Shown here: positions 22,241 to 33,484 of the stretch, one piece after another
Layout: each line of letters begins with the position of its first letter
Numbering within the stretch: position 1 is the stretch's first letter
NCBI GenBank assembly: GCA_961205875.1
Contig: OY540809.1
Location: forward strand, 20,906,267-20,970,266
Source: Sialis fuliginosa
Taxonomy: Eukaryota; Arthropoda; Insecta; Megaloptera; Sialidae
Direction of reading: 5' to 3'
DNA length: 64,000 nucleotides
Program-made: the position numbers and the translations under genes
Notes under the pieces: model-generated
What the model was told of the DNA's origin: nothing
The model's database searches: none
The model's input: the letters and a program-made list of their open reading frames with translations, nothing else

Positions 22241-22429
22241 TATGTTTATAGTTTATAACAAATAGGTATATATGCAGCATTAAAAAATATTTTGGGTCAT
22301 ATCTTCTAAACTATTACCCGTCTACGCCCAAAACCGGGTATAGGTGTTATCAGGGGACCTCCCTCTACAACATATTTCAATATAAAGAAAATCGGAAACA
22401 ACAAGTTGAAGAGTTGCCCTTGTAAGTTT

Positions 22430-22770
22430 ACAATCCATTTAACAAATATTCAAACGTTTCTGAAAACAAAAAATTAAAGATGTATCAATCCATGAGTCTG
22501 AGTTTTATTTAATTCTATCTCTCGACTGTGCACCCCGATACAATCCTATTAATTTTTTACACGAATTTTGTGTTTTAACACGAATTCCAAAAAAAAAATT
22601 ATAAAAAACATAATATAAAGTCTTCGATTTTACTATGAGCAGCATATTTTTTTACACGTTTTTTTTTACACGGGGTTCGTTGGAACGTATCTACCGTGTA
22701 AAAAAGAGATGGGTGTAATTATAACTGTCAGTTATAATTTGATAGTAGCCATTTTGTTTTTTTTTTATGT
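22430..22770. other. AT-rich stretch with TTTTACACG strings
   Basis: Between 22550 and 22705 several copies of TTTTACACG / CGTGTAAAA occur close together, forming small inverted repeats ('TTTTTTTACACGGGG', 'ACCGTGTAAAAAAG'). This is probably a small MITE fragment of a kind frequent in insects. Confidence 0.4.
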
Positions 22771-22775
22771 CAAAA

Positions 22776-23582
22776 ACATAGACATAGAGAATGAACAGTG
22801 CATTCTGTATTAGCACAATGGTGTAATATCTGTTTAAAAAGTGAGAAAGAGATGCAGTGTAGTTTGGAATATATCTATCTCTTTTTCTAAGAATCTGATT
22901 GGTAGCTTACTATAGTTCAGAGTAGTATTTCTATCCGATATATTTTTGTATATCTATCTTGTGATTTTTGTGCAATAAGTTGTTTATTAGAAAAGTAAAT
23001 ATTATAAACAATAAACATACTATAATGGTTCATATTTCATCGAGGAAATTAAAAAAAAAACATCAATTGATCTGATAGAAATTTGCAAAATGATGAACGG
23101 ATATTCCGGAAAAATAACATTTTTTGCTACCAAAAATATTAAATATATATTAATAAAAAATAGTTTTAAATCCCCCCCACGTGGTTGCTACAAAATGATG
23201 AGGTGGATTGCACTTACAAACAGCACATACAAGATTTACTTAACAAAATTTTAAATATTTTTTTTGATATTAGTTTACATTACGAAGCTACGAAAAAGGA
23301 AGAACAAGATATTAAAATTGGTTCAAAAAATTCGAAACTTATATTATTTAGAAATCAATAATTGTTTTTTTTTAAATAAAATTTTTTATAATGTTAATTA
23401 TTTTTTGTTTTTAACCTCTTTATATATATCTATGAATATTTGTAATGTTTGGGGCCAAGAATGAAATAGTTACACTCCTGTTTAAAAAAAGGACCAGTAT
23501 ATTCCAAACATGTTTCTATCTCTTTCTTTTGACACGACTCTGTTTTCGAGTCAAATGCGTGGTCCATTGTCTATGTCTATGG
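22776..23582. mobile_element. TIR element, CATAGACATAGA family, about 807 bp
   Basis: The left end CATAGACATAGAGAATG and the right end CCATTGTCTATGTCTATGG are inverse. Similarity continues inwards with 'GAGAAAGAGATGCAG' against 'GAAAGAGATAGAAAC' (inverse) and 'TTTGGAATATA' on both sides. The interior (about 23025-23255) has an ATG-initiated frame disrupted in an A-run, then about 50 open codons with no recognised domain. This could be a remnant of a transposase, but I cannot name it. Confidence 0.65.
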
Positions 23583-23589
23583 TAAAAAC

Positions 23590-25020
23590 CCTATGACCAA
23601 ATATGAGACTGTCTTTATCTATGATCATAGAAATATTATGAATAGTAAATCAAAAAACAATTTAAAATTATTTAAAATAATAATAAAAAAATAGTAGATA
23701 CTATACATACATATAATAATTTAGTAACTGTCTTGAAGCCATTCAATTAAAAAAATAAATAATTTAGTGAAGTACATAACCAATCAAAATTGTTTACAGT
23801 TTTAGAAGCACCCGTAATGAAACAGGACTGTGGTAGCTATGAGCTACGCCAGTCGATATTAACTTGCTAACTCAGAATTATACATGTGTCTTGGGATAGC
23901 CCTTGTCGTTTACAATTTTCGTGAAGGGTCGTTAAGTTAATTAAATAAACTATTTAATTAAGCCCCTGCTGATATATATCTATTACAAGTTGTTGGACTG
24001 TATTCCACTCTTTCACTCGTAATTTTTAAACATGAGTAAACTTCATTTTAATAAGATACTTATTATTTTTAAACATACGTCATTAAAAAATAATGAGTAG
24101 TATTTAAGCGCGCATTATTGTATATACTTTGAGCATTAAATATATTGTATTTGAGCAATAACATTTTGAATTCTGAGCATTTATACTAAACATATAGTGT
24201 GACATTAAAAATAATTTTTTTAAGTAATAACATTTTTCGTTTTGAGCATTAAAATTTTGTTTTGCGCAATAATATTTGCGTTCATTATTATTGTATAATT
24301 TAATTTGTTTTAATTACTTTTATTTTTTCGGGGGGGATGTTCCAATAATGTACCATTTTCGAGATTGCGATATTCGATTCTATATGTATAATAATTTATA
24401 AAAATATTTTGTGGTGTCTAAAGCATTTTATTTTTAAAATTTTTAATGATTAAAAAAATCTAAGCATTGAAAAGGTTCTATTTCACTTGAAGCAAATTCC
24501 TATATTTCGTGAATATTTTGGTTGTAAGCCGCGGTGAAATAATTATGACTTTCACCTAGAAGTCAAGACTAACTTCAAGATAATCATGAAGGCCTCGAAG
24601 TTTGTAATTTTTCAACAAAGTAAACGTCCTTATCTTAATTTTTATTCCTTTGTGTATATTTACTTCCATGAAATATCCACATTTTAAAATGTTTCAAAAG
24701 AATTAAAGAGGCTATTACAAATATTTGAGATTGTATTACGATATTACGTATTCATTTAAGATTTTATTTACGTTAGAGAATATTCTTTCCCTTGAGTGCA
24801 CAATAAATTAAAGGTAATTTTTTAATACTGCCATTTATTTTGTTGATAATTAAAATTATATAAATAATATATAATTAATAAAAAAAATACATTAGTATAC
24901 TGATATCACAGAAGCAAATTAAAGATCAAACCTACGGATGGCCGATAGGATATTACAATTATTAAATTGTAAAGATGAAACAAATGTTGTAATTACTTAA
25001 ATGTTCTTATAAAAAAACAC
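23590..25020. other. AT-rich non-coding stretch
   Basis: No gene is recognised. At 24060-24300 the words 'GAGCATTA', 'GAGCAATA' and 'GCGCAATA' recur irregularly, a loose tandem-like pattern too degenerate to define a unit. Confidence 0.4.
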
Positions 25021-25024
25021 TTAA

Positions 25025-25260
25025 AAAATAAAATAAAACTGACTTCGTCGTTTTTATAAATTTTTTTCTTAAATTTTTTTTATTGGCTTGTTACCTGTTA
25101 AATTTAATTATTATCATATACTTTTCTGTATTTTTAGTTTTTTTCTAAGTTGGTTTTATTTTAATTTTTAAAGTTGTTTATTTTTTTCATTTTGAGTCGC
25201 GTATCTAAGAAGTCCATGGTCAGATTATGTTAATATTTATATGGACTACCTTGGAAGTAT
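25025..25260. repeat. 'GACTTC...GTCCATGGTCAGATT' repeat
   Basis: The segments 'AAAACTGACTTCGTCG', 'TTTTTTTATTGGCTTG' and 'GAAGTCCATGGTCAGATTAT' parallel 20460-20690. A second 'GCCCATGGTCAAGTTTTG' at about 25338 gives an internal direct repeat. Confidence 0.55.
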
Positions 25261-25439
25261 ACTCTTTCAAACAAAAGAAAGATTCACCGAGTAAGTGCAT
25301 ATATAGAAAAATTGAAAACCCCTTCCTTTCTTAAAGCCCATGGTCAAGTTTTGAAAAAAAATATATGGGAGTTAAATTGGGAGTATAATCTTTTAAACAA
25401 AAAAAAACGTTCAAATCAGTGCATTTTTGTCGAAGTTAT

Positions 25440-25770
25440 GTCCGAACATACATAAAAAACTTCTGCCACGTAAATGCACAGTGCTTCCTCGTACTTAATT
25501 ATTGGAGAATTTAAATAAAAACCTAACCCTCATGCCAGACCCAATCATCCAATAAAGTTTTATTAATATTGTTTCAGTGGTTCATGAGTTATGCGTGTGG
25601 CAAGAATTCAGGCGACAGACACACAGACAGACACGGAACGAAAAGTGTTTGTTTTGACCTGAAACGGAAAAATCAATTTAAAATTTTGAAAAATCGGAGA
25701 ACAATTTTTTTGTTCCATTTTAAAACGATCACAAAGCTTCTCGTATCTTCGATATTGCAATGATGAATCT
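25440..25770 (+). repeat. Repeat family C, copy 2
   Basis: It runs from 'CTTCTGCCACGTAAATGCAC' through 'GCCAGACCCAATCATCCAAT', 'CATGAGTTATGCGTGTGGCA' and 'GACAGACACGGAACGAAAAG' to 'CAAAGCTTCTCGTATCTTCG', collinear with 5976-6560. The 139-codon minus-strand frame over 25608-26027 is antisense to this tail and is not a gene. Confidence 0.75.
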
Positions 25771-27450
25771 TCTTTTTTTGAAATCGGTTGAAAATACGTG
25801 AAATTTTTCACATAGCAGCAATAAGAAATGTAAAAATAAAGATTGTATTTTTGTTCTATTCTCTCCCACTTTGATATTTTAATTAAAAGCAAAAAATTAT
25901 ACGTTCTGAAATTCGATTTGTACTTTACTTTCATTTTAGATATTGCTCTTACATTTGATCTAAATGATGACAGGAAGTTCTCATCACTTGTGGTTTTATG
26001 TATACCACATCGGTAAAACGGGAGCATTGAGAGAAAGAGATAGAGATAAAGTGAGCGCGATGGAGGGCGGTTCAGATAGGGAAATTATTCTCTATGACGT
26101 CATACTTTGCATATAAAAACAAATTCAGAAGCGGTGGAATAATTATCCTTAATGTTTTAACTTAAACCAAAAAGTTGATGAGATGATGTACATATTTAAT
26201 ATATTTAACTTTACATATTGTGTATCTAGTCTATGTATAAGAAATATACAGTAATAATATATGTAGATTCTTACATGAAACAGAATTACCAATTTCCCAC
26301 CATCTTGTGAGTATGTATGCATTATATAATATTATGTTTTTTTTTTGGCTCATTACGAGCCTATCATTGACTGTGTTGATTTTTATCGTCATGTGTTTTT
26401 TATTTACTGTTTTTGCAATCATTACTTATTTATTAATTATCCTGAAACTTTGTTTTTAATATTTGAATTAAATATAGGGTCATTTAGGGTGAGACGCACC
26501 TAATATTTATTTCTAAAACGATAATTAAAAACGGCAAAATAACAGTAGGTGGTCAGTTTATGACGTACGAAGTGTCACTTCCATTAATCAAACAATGAAA
26601 CAAATTAGAAGCGTACATTGTGTAATAAAGGGTTTTATAACATTTTATAATATTAAAAAGGCCCTCTTTTATCCTTCCTGGGCTCCCTAACTACACCTGG
26701 AGCCACCAGGGCTCCCTTTGTTCTCCCCAATATAATAATAATACATTTACACCAAATATCAAATTACAGAATAAATTGATAAAATAGTTATAAAAAACAA
26801 TTCTTAAAATAAATATATGTACAAATAATCTATAAATTCAAACAATTATTTGCTATATTTGTACGTGACAAACCAATAAAAATTGATTAGCCATAACAAC
26901 ACAGTTCATTTCAACCACCATCTGAAGCTGATATCGTGCAATGAAATACTTCATGGTTTACTCGAATTTCATCATAGATAGTGTAATATAGATATTATAG
27001 CAAATATAGAGGAAAAGAAAAACACATTTTTCTGTTCTTGAAAATAACCACATATTTGTTCGTTAAATATTTTTCCCAGTATATTGTGGCCTTACTCGCG
27101 TGCACTACGGAATTATTGTTTAGGATTTTTGAAAAATATAGTTGAAAAAATACAGATTTGTTTATTCTATACAATTTTTATATTATTATATTGTTCAATT
27201 TAGGCATCGTATTTTAAAAGAGCGCGTTGGCGGCTAACTTTTTTCCGACTTGATTAACTATTATCGTCACTGCTTATTCCTTATGTTGCCCAACGTAACA
27301 AAATATATCTTAAAACCTGGGCAAAGAATATATTTATGAATTAAAAAATAACGTTAATCGGATAAGTGGTTCTCGAGTGATAAGTGCACTAACGGTCAGA
27401 TATACAGACAGAGAGACGTTGCATTTTATATAGGTGTTATCAGAAATTTA
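25771..27450. other. AT-rich non-coding stretch
   Basis: No gene is recognised. 26030-26110 has a purine-rich run (GAGAGAAAGAGATAGAGATA) followed by 'TATGACGTCATACTTTGCAT', a CRE-like palindrome. 26640-26720 has a short GC-richer patch without an extended frame. Confidence 0.4.
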
Positions 27451-27454
27451 ACTA

Positions 27455-27605
27455 AATCTACACACAGACAGACAGACATAGAACGAAAAGTGTTTGTCTT
27501 GATCTGAAACGGAAAGATCAATTTGAAAATTTTAATTCGGAGAACAGTTTTTTGTCTCTTTTTAAAACGATTATAAAGCTTCTCGTACCTTAGATATTGT
27601 GAAGC
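27455..27605 (+). repeat. Repeat family C, copy 3 (3' end only)
   Basis: 'CACAGACAGACAGACATAGA', 'ACGAAAAGTGTTTGTCTTGA', 'TCTGAAACGGAAAGATCAAT' and 'AAAGCTTCTCGTACCTTAGA' match the last 150 bp of family C. The 5' truncation is consistent with a LINE tail. Confidence 0.7.
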
Positions 27606-27609
27606 AAAA

Positions 27610-28095
27610 ATAAGTTATTTATTGCATAAACATCCTTTACTTCACTTACCTACCTTTCTAATATAAATTTATTGAACAAAGTGTCGATACATATTGTATT
27701 TCGACAACTACATTTTGTTTTATGTATAAATCACGTTAATGATCTAGTTCTTTACTACACCCTACCTTCCCCTACTTGGAGCTTAACTTGATAGCGTGTT
27801 TCTATGCTATAAAAGAGCTCTAGTAAGGAATGAGTTTATTGTGTACCAACTTCTTTACACACATGAGTCGCAGGTACCACACAGACATATTTTCACGGTA
27901 ATTTATCGATACTAGGTATATTGCTTAAATAAAAACAAACTATTTATGACTAATGGAAATTTTTGAGACAGTTAAAAATAGCTAAAAGTTAATACCTTCT
28001 TGAAAATATGTACAGGATAGATGTAACAAGAGGCGTAACGAACAATTTTTTTTCGAATTTTGGAATGTTTGGGGATCGAGTCCTACTTGATGTAA
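27610..28095. other. AT-rich non-coding stretch
   Basis: No gene or repeat is recognised. Confidence 0.4.
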
Positions 28096-28100
28096 AACTA

Positions 28101-28292
28101 AAGGCCTCTATACATCACCTAATCTGCAGGACCGATTTGTCGGGAGGTAGAGTGGGGATACTGCAGATTGTGTCGTGTATAGGCAAATCGAGCCGACTAT
28201 TCACGGAATAATCGGCCAGATTTGCTTATACACGACCCAATCTACAGTACCCACAAATCGGCCCTGTAGATTGGGTGGTGTATAGAGGCCTT
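28101..28292. mobile_element. Hairpin MITE, AAGGCCTCTATACA type
   Basis: The ends AAGGCCTCTATACATCACCT and AGGTGGTGTATAGAGGCCTT-like text are inverse, and the inner blocks 'CAGGACCGATTTGTCGGGA' and 'CCCACAAATCGGCCCTG' continue the pairing. Total about 192 bp, GC-richer than its surroundings. A 67-codon plus-strand frame crosses it by chance. No clear target duplication. Confidence 0.75.
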
Positions 28293-28302
28293 AACGTATA
28301 TC

Positions 28303-28388
28303 AAAACTTAGGTAATTTGATCTTCCCTACCAAAACTTAGGTGATTTGATCTTCCGTACCAAAACTTAGGTGATTTGATCTTCTACAC
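28303..28388. repeat. 29-bp tandem repeat, three copies
   Basis: A 29-bp unit built on AAAACTTAGGTGATTTGATC followed by TTCC(G/C)TACC occurs at 28303, 28332 and 28361. The first copy has AATTT in place of GATTT, and the third is truncated. It lies directly beside the preceding MITE. Confidence 0.85.
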
Positions 28389-28439
28389 TATTCTACAGGA
28401 TGTTTCATAAGCAAAGTAGTAAAAAAAAACAAGAACAAA

Positions 28440-28830
28440 ATTACTATATTTTTCAAAATATGAAAAAATCAAGTAGGAACGTTTGTTTAGAATGCAATTT
28501 TATAACGCTATATCGAATTTCAGAGCATATTTGCATTATATTGTAAAGTGAAAAATAGGATTTGAAACAACTTAATAACTAAATAATTATGTGTTTCCAG
28601 TACAACTTTTATTTTATTTTGTCCCCTCCCACTAACTCGGTAGTTACTGGCTCAAAAAATCTAAAACAAATTTGGTAATGAGGCTTTGGTGGGACTACCA
28701 ACGAAAAATATTAAAGTCAACAATATCAATTTAAATTTTGGAGAAATAGGGAGGGGCGTCATAGAATTTATATGTATATCTTAATTAGTAGAATATGATA
28801 CTATTTTTATAATTTTTCTAATTCAACAAT
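28440..28830 (-). repeat. Inverted copy of family B plus flanking fragment
   Basis: On the minus strand 28590-28830 reads 'AGTAGAATATGATACTATT'-inverse, 'GACGCCCCTCCCTATTTCTC' and 'GTTGGTAGTCCCACCAAAGC', matching 2941-3240. The adjoining 28440-28590 ('CGTTTGTTTAGAATGCAATT', 'GGATTTGAAACAACTTAATA') resembles pieces at 30150-30400. Confidence 0.65.
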
Positions 28831-29021
28831 GCACCTGTAAGTGGCTCTAAACAGTCCACGTACTTCGGAACCATTATGGCATAGACCCGTGTACGTCTTG
28901 ACCGAATTTTTATATTATTTTCATTTATTAAAACCTTAATTACTATATAATATATCATCTAAAAAGATAAAAGTATTTTATCTCAATAATAAAATAAAAA
29001 TAAACAATCTAGTGACAGATA

Positions 29022-29280
29022 TTGGTGTACGGGGAAAATTTAATCATGTCGAAAACAGATATATTTATCCCGATTGGTATTCCAGACGATGTTTCTCGTG
29101 GGACGGAATCGGTAAACGGGCAAACAGAGTTTCCTGTCAGGACTTTTTCTTTCGTAGAATGTTGTTTGATGGTGGCGACGCTGGGTAAACATCACACCAC
29201 GTGTGTAACGCACCTCCACCAACATACGTGTCTTAAGTGATGCCTATTGATATGTGTCGTGATGGTAGTGACGCCTTCAG
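29022..29280. other. GC-richer island open on both strands
   Basis: A 72-codon plus-strand frame from an ATG at 29022 (with a second ATG at 29046) ends at TGA 29238. A 61-codon frame is open on the opposite strand. The island is clearly less AT-rich than its flanks, with words like GTGGCGACGCTGGGTAAACA. I recognise no domain. It could be an exon of an unidentified gene or a transposon-derived patch; being open on both strands is weak evidence for coding. Confidence 0.25.
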
Positions 29281-29289
29281 TGGTAAGAA

Positions 29290-29975
29290 TTGAAATTAAC
29301 GCGATCAGGTTAATTGTCATCTATCCTAACATAACCAATGTTTAGTAAACAATTAAATCAGTGATTATATACGTTTAACAATTAGAGTCCTCTATAAAGA
29401 AAATAAGTATAACTAATGAAAAATATGAAAATAACATCGTAATTGGCTGGTCATAGTGCAGGCTTTTCTCAATAAAATGTACTGTTACGTACTGTTTTCT
29501 ATGAAATTAAAAGCTTAATTGGTATAACGTATAGTTGTTATAATTCTTTAAATAAACATAAGAATATTATTCATGTATAATTTATAAATAGATATTATTT
29601 TCAATAAATAAGTGAATTAACAATGATATTGATTTAAAAGATTAAGTGCTTAAAACAGTAGAAGAAATCAAAAACTACAGCTGAAGAAAATCTCTAATGT
29701 CGTATAGTCTAATAATAAAGAAGAACTTGTGATATATACATAGCGAATTATTTAATTAAACACGTTTTTAAATTTAATAACTGACAGCTGACCCGGTTGG
29801 AATAGTTCATTCTTTCACCACATGGTGGTGTACGATATAAGATACATATCAATTTTTTTTAATGATTTTGATATTATCTAACATTTATAAGTCATTTGTT
29901 CTGTAGTAAGTTAATTTTATTACGTATAGTAATTTTATTCATCTAATTTAATACCGTGTAAGAGTTAAACTTTTC
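29290..29975. other. AT-rich non-coding stretch
   Basis: No gene or repeat is recognised. Confidence 0.4.
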
Positions 29976-29977
29976 CT

Positions 29978-30120
29978 TTTTTAGTGTTCCGTGCTAAACG
30001 GAATACTTATGGAATCACCTCGGTGTCCGTCCATCCATCTGTCACAGGCGATTTTCTGTGAAACTATTTGACGTAAAAATTTGATATTTAGCACAAATAT
30101 GACCCCATTATAGATTTAAT
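29978..30120 (+). repeat. GGTTCCGTA-family fragment
   Basis: 'AGTGTTCCGTGCTAAACGGA', 'TGTCCGTCCATCCATCTGTC' and 'TTGATATTTAGCACAAATAT' are the start of the family seen whole at 9355-10125. Only the 5' part is present. Confidence 0.6.
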
Positions 30121-30148
30121 GTATAAAAAGTTCAGAGCATTAAAAAAA

Positions 30149-30282
30149 CAATAAAGTAGATATTTTATTGTGAAGTGAAAAGTAAGGTTGGAAACAACTT
30201 AATAACTAAATTATAATGTGTCTCTATTGTTGTTTCCAGCCCTACTGTTCACTTTATAATAAAGTATCTACTTAATTTATTG
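30149..30282. mobile_element. Palindromic MITE, about 134 bp
   Basis: 'CAATAAAGTAGATATTTTAT' ... 'GGTTGGAAACAAC' pairs with 'GTTGTTTCCAGCC' ... 'CTTTATAATAAAGTATCTAC'. Arms are about 55 bp. The left arm also matches the fragment at 28540-28590. Confidence 0.7.
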
Positions 30283-30289
30283 AAATTGT

Positions 30290-31520
30290 CATTTGTTTAA
30301 AAGCTCGGAAAGGGATTACAAAATTGTATTCTAAACAAACTTGTTTAGTGGATTTTTTTCATATTTCGAAAACTTCGAAATTTTTGTTCATTACACCTCT
30401 ATCCAGAGATACACTATTTATAACTATTTTTGGCATACAGTTGAAACAAACCTAATAAATCGGCAAATGTGAGGTTAAAAATATTATAATTATGGTTAGG
30501 AATTTGTATTTGATATATAAATGAAATGCACTGTTAATATACATCTAAAAACAATTGTTCTTTAAGAGATATATCTCTCGGGCTAGTTTAAACCCTTTTA
30601 TATTATCGGGAATCTGGTGAATTGTGGTCACTCCCCAGAGGTTAGATAATGGAGTCGATGAGCTGACTGCGGCGATGTTAATAATGGATCTAAAAAGAAA
30701 CGGAGATTGATGTTCCAATCTATTCTACTGAACGGATCGTGGCCTAGAACTTGAGTCACAATTCTTATCTCTTATTGTCTACACGTAATAATGAATTATA
30801 TTACAGAAAATGTTGGGTTCTTTTCAAATGTATAAATCTGTGAAACTAATAATGGAGTATATTGAGAACAAAAAATTGTGTAATCAAAAGAAAACTATTG
30901 GCATTGAAATGTTGTCTAACCCTTTCGTGACAAAGGTGGACTTGGAATACTTTTTTTGTGTTTTTATGAATCGAAATTAACTTAAGTAAATTAACTTTTA
31001 TATTAGAAAATCCCCCCCCCTCCCAAAAAAAAATTCTATTAATTTCTTTTCTAATCCTGCATTGTTTATACTTAAAAGTTAAAAATAATAGGGTAATTGA
31101 GGTATTTAAAATTTTTTAGTAATGTAAATGTAAAACTAAGATACCAACTTCAATTATTTTTCGAAACATGAATCTTTTGTATAATAAACTGAATCAAAAC
31201 TGTCTTGTTGATGTAGAAATCAATTTTATCTTAATATAACAATATCATCTTGTTCTTTGTTGTAACATATACCTTTCTTCGTTGGAAATATCATGAGAAA
31301 TAAATGATGCTGATTTTATGTTCACAATTTGTCCCGCAGTTGAAAGTTTATATGCTCAAGAAATGAATATAACGATTCTTATTGTTAGAAAACTATGTGT
31401 AGCATGCAAAATTGTATATTCTTATAAATCTGTATAAGTATTGTTAAAATAATTTATAAAGTATCATATACAAGAATATATAGCGTTTTCTGTACAATAA
31501 ATTGAGTTGTTATTATTAAA
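30290..31520. other. AT-rich non-coding stretch
   Basis: No gene is recognised. A C-run lies at about 31010-31023. The patch 30590-30770 is slightly less AT-rich but has no open frame. Confidence 0.4.
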
Positions 31521-31524
31521 ATCA

Positions 31525-31695
31525 GGGACTTGAACCGAAGTTTATTTATGGTTCGGGTTCAAATATAAATTTTGGTTTGGGTTTGGGTTCAGCATGGTGC
31601 AAACTATTTGGGTTTTAGACGGACAGATGGACAAAAAAGTGATCCTATAAGGATTCCGTTGTTTTTTTTCGTTTTGAGGTACGGAACCCTTAAAA
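31525..31695. repeat. Dispersed repeat G plus GGTTCC fragment
   Basis: 'CAGGGACTTGAACCGAAGTT' and 'TATTTATGGTTCGGGTTCAA' are matched inversely at 55300-55385. The hAT-like CAGGGA start suggests a DNA transposon end. It adjoins 'AGGATTCCGTTG' and 'GGTACGGAACCCTTAAAA', a scrap of the GGTTCCGTA family. The low-complexity minus-strand frame (Asn/Pro repeats) reads through 'GGGTTTGGGTTC' strings and is not a gene. Confidence 0.55.
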
Positions 31696-31699
31696 CGGT

Positions 31700-32985
31700 C
31701 TCTTCGAACATACTGATAATAAAGTTTTGATACACAGAAAAATAGACCTGCTTCCAAAATTATTGAAAATATGTGGTTCTATTTCAATCAAATGACAATA
31801 AAGTGTTTAAAATGAATATATATTTTTTGATACGGTTAATATTATCTACGTTTTATTTATTTATGAGTCTGGAAAATTGGTGAGTTAAAAAAACATTACA
31901 GTTTTACTCCCGTATAGGTTCCAAAGGCTTTTTCAAGTACCACATTCTTGTAATTAGTTTAAAATGAAAGGTTTTAAAAACTAATAATTCGTTTTAAGTT
32001 CCAATCTTTATTTCATTCGTGTAAAATATCCTTTCAACGTTTGTGTATTTCTTTCAACATTTGTCATTCGATCGTAAATGGTTTGTATGATTTTTCTTTA
32101 TTGTAAAATGATCTCTTTCATCTTTTCTTTTCGTTTCATCATCCTGTTGCTCTACAATCAAAATCACACGCTTTTTGATCTTTATTTTGTGTTAAGGCTT
32201 TTTAACTTTTTTCAAATAACTTGAATCAATTCCTTTATAAAATTAAAGTATGATTCTTGAGACTACTTTTCATTTTATTAATTAGTTTAGTTAGTATTGT
32301 ATTAGTACTTGCTTTTTAAACATACAAATAAAATATAACTTCACAGTGTAGTTGTTCCGTTATTAGAGTTCAACCTTAAGTGTACGGTAACTCCCGCCGC
32401 TCCCCTAATTTTCATCGTAAAATATTGGCCTCTCTCTCTCTCATACAGAAATCACTATAAAAAGTGAATTTAAAACCACGAAGTTTCAAAAATTTTTTGA
32501 TTTTTAAAAGTGAGTTGAAATTTTCAAATCGCAAGTCTGTATCTCATCTTGAGATATGGCCTCTAAGAGTTTTTGTTTTTTCAAAATTTCGAAAGAAAAT
32601 TACCGTAACTTTTGAACAGGTGGTCGGAATTGATTTTAGTTGATGGATTTGATATCAGCATGTCAAAATTTATATTAAATGACAAAGGGCGACATAAAAA
32701 ATTTCACGCAAAATCATATGCAATTTCTTCTGTATCATGATGTTTAAAAAAGTCTTGTGCCGACAAGGGCAGTTTATTTTTACATACATATGTATATTTA
32801 CTGTTTCATCATAATTTAATTATTTTATTATACCTACCAATAATTGTTAGTTTATAAAATGAAAAATACTTTACATATTTATTACTAGCATAATTACATG
32901 TAACTTCATATGCAATACTTTCAATTTTCTTTTATTTTTATTAATTAAAGATACCTTGTTAATAATCAAGGTAAATTGAAAGGAA
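31700..32985. other. AT-rich non-coding stretch
   Basis: No gene is recognised. A short (CT)n run is present near 32430-32442. Confidence 0.4.
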
Positions 32986-32989
32986 CCCA

Positions 32990-33185
32990 CTGCGGTTGGA
33001 TCGGATCTAATTATCTCATCGACGGAAACTTTTCACTCTAGTCGGGAAACGTGTGTGGGCGATGTCTTCCTTCTTTCAGCCTCTATACCTTTCGGGATAC
33101 TGGAGTTGTCGAAAACGTGCTCCTGAGTCAGGCTAATTGTTTTGCTCGAGGGCGTCAAACAGCCGCAGTTCTGATTATAGTAATG
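32990..33185. other. GC-richer patch, possible exon
   Basis: This island stands out from AT-rich flanks. On the minus strand about 33037-33177 is open for roughly 45 codons, ends in a stop and follows an AG; an AATAAA lies downstream on that strand near 32930. On the plus strand a comparable frame is also open. I recognise no protein. Being open on both strands makes the coding call weak. Confidence 0.2.
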
Positions 33186-33189
33186 TACC

Positions 33190-33484
33190 TGAAATTGTGT
33201 TGCTAATCTTTTGTTATATTGTGGCTGAAGATTTACAGTAATCCCTCCATTTACGCGCTTGAAAAAGTTTTATATGTTCACTAATTTACTAGGCACCGGT
33301 TGTCACCACGCATATGTATAACAGAACTCGAGTATTCACCTAACTTTGACTCTTTATGACGTAATTATTCCGTAACCTGTTTGAGTCAATTTATAGTAAA
33401 CATATTATATAACAGTGAATTTCTGTTATTAAAAATTGATTGAATAAGATGTTATATTTTTGAACGTAGAATTTCGCGGTTATT
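33190..33484. other. AT-rich spacer
   Basis: No feature recognised. Confidence 0.4.

Larger units (their letters stand above)
21313..22422. mobile_element. Foldback element carrying tRNA-like arms
   Basis: The ends are CAAGGGCAACTCTTCAACTT and its inverse, flanked on both sides by TAA (21310-21312 and 22423-22425). A 3-bp TAA target fits PIF/Harbinger-type insertion. Arms are about 460 bp (21313-21770 and 21953-22422) and highly similar. Each arm holds a tRNA-like segment. The spacer of about 180 bp contains an AT-rich palindrome (about 21853-21913) flanked by two direct, not inverted, copies of 'TGGATCTTGG(G)TTTTGGG'-type text at about 21816 and 21924. No protein is encoded. Confidence 0.8.

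Noticed and set aside
25608..26027. 139-codon minus-strand open frame, the longest in the window
   Set aside because: Its 3' part is antisense to repeat family C (GACAGACAGACACGG tail). The rest is Lys/Phe/Tyr-rich AT translation without any motif.
28303..28388. CRISPR-like array
   Set aside because: The three 29-bp units are directly adjacent with no spacers, so this is a simple tandem repeat in eukaryotic DNA.
31542..31757. Asn/Pro repeat peptide on the minus strand
   Set aside because: It is translation of short 'GGGTTTGGGTTC' strings in a dispersed repeat, with a second non-open copy at 55.3 kb.
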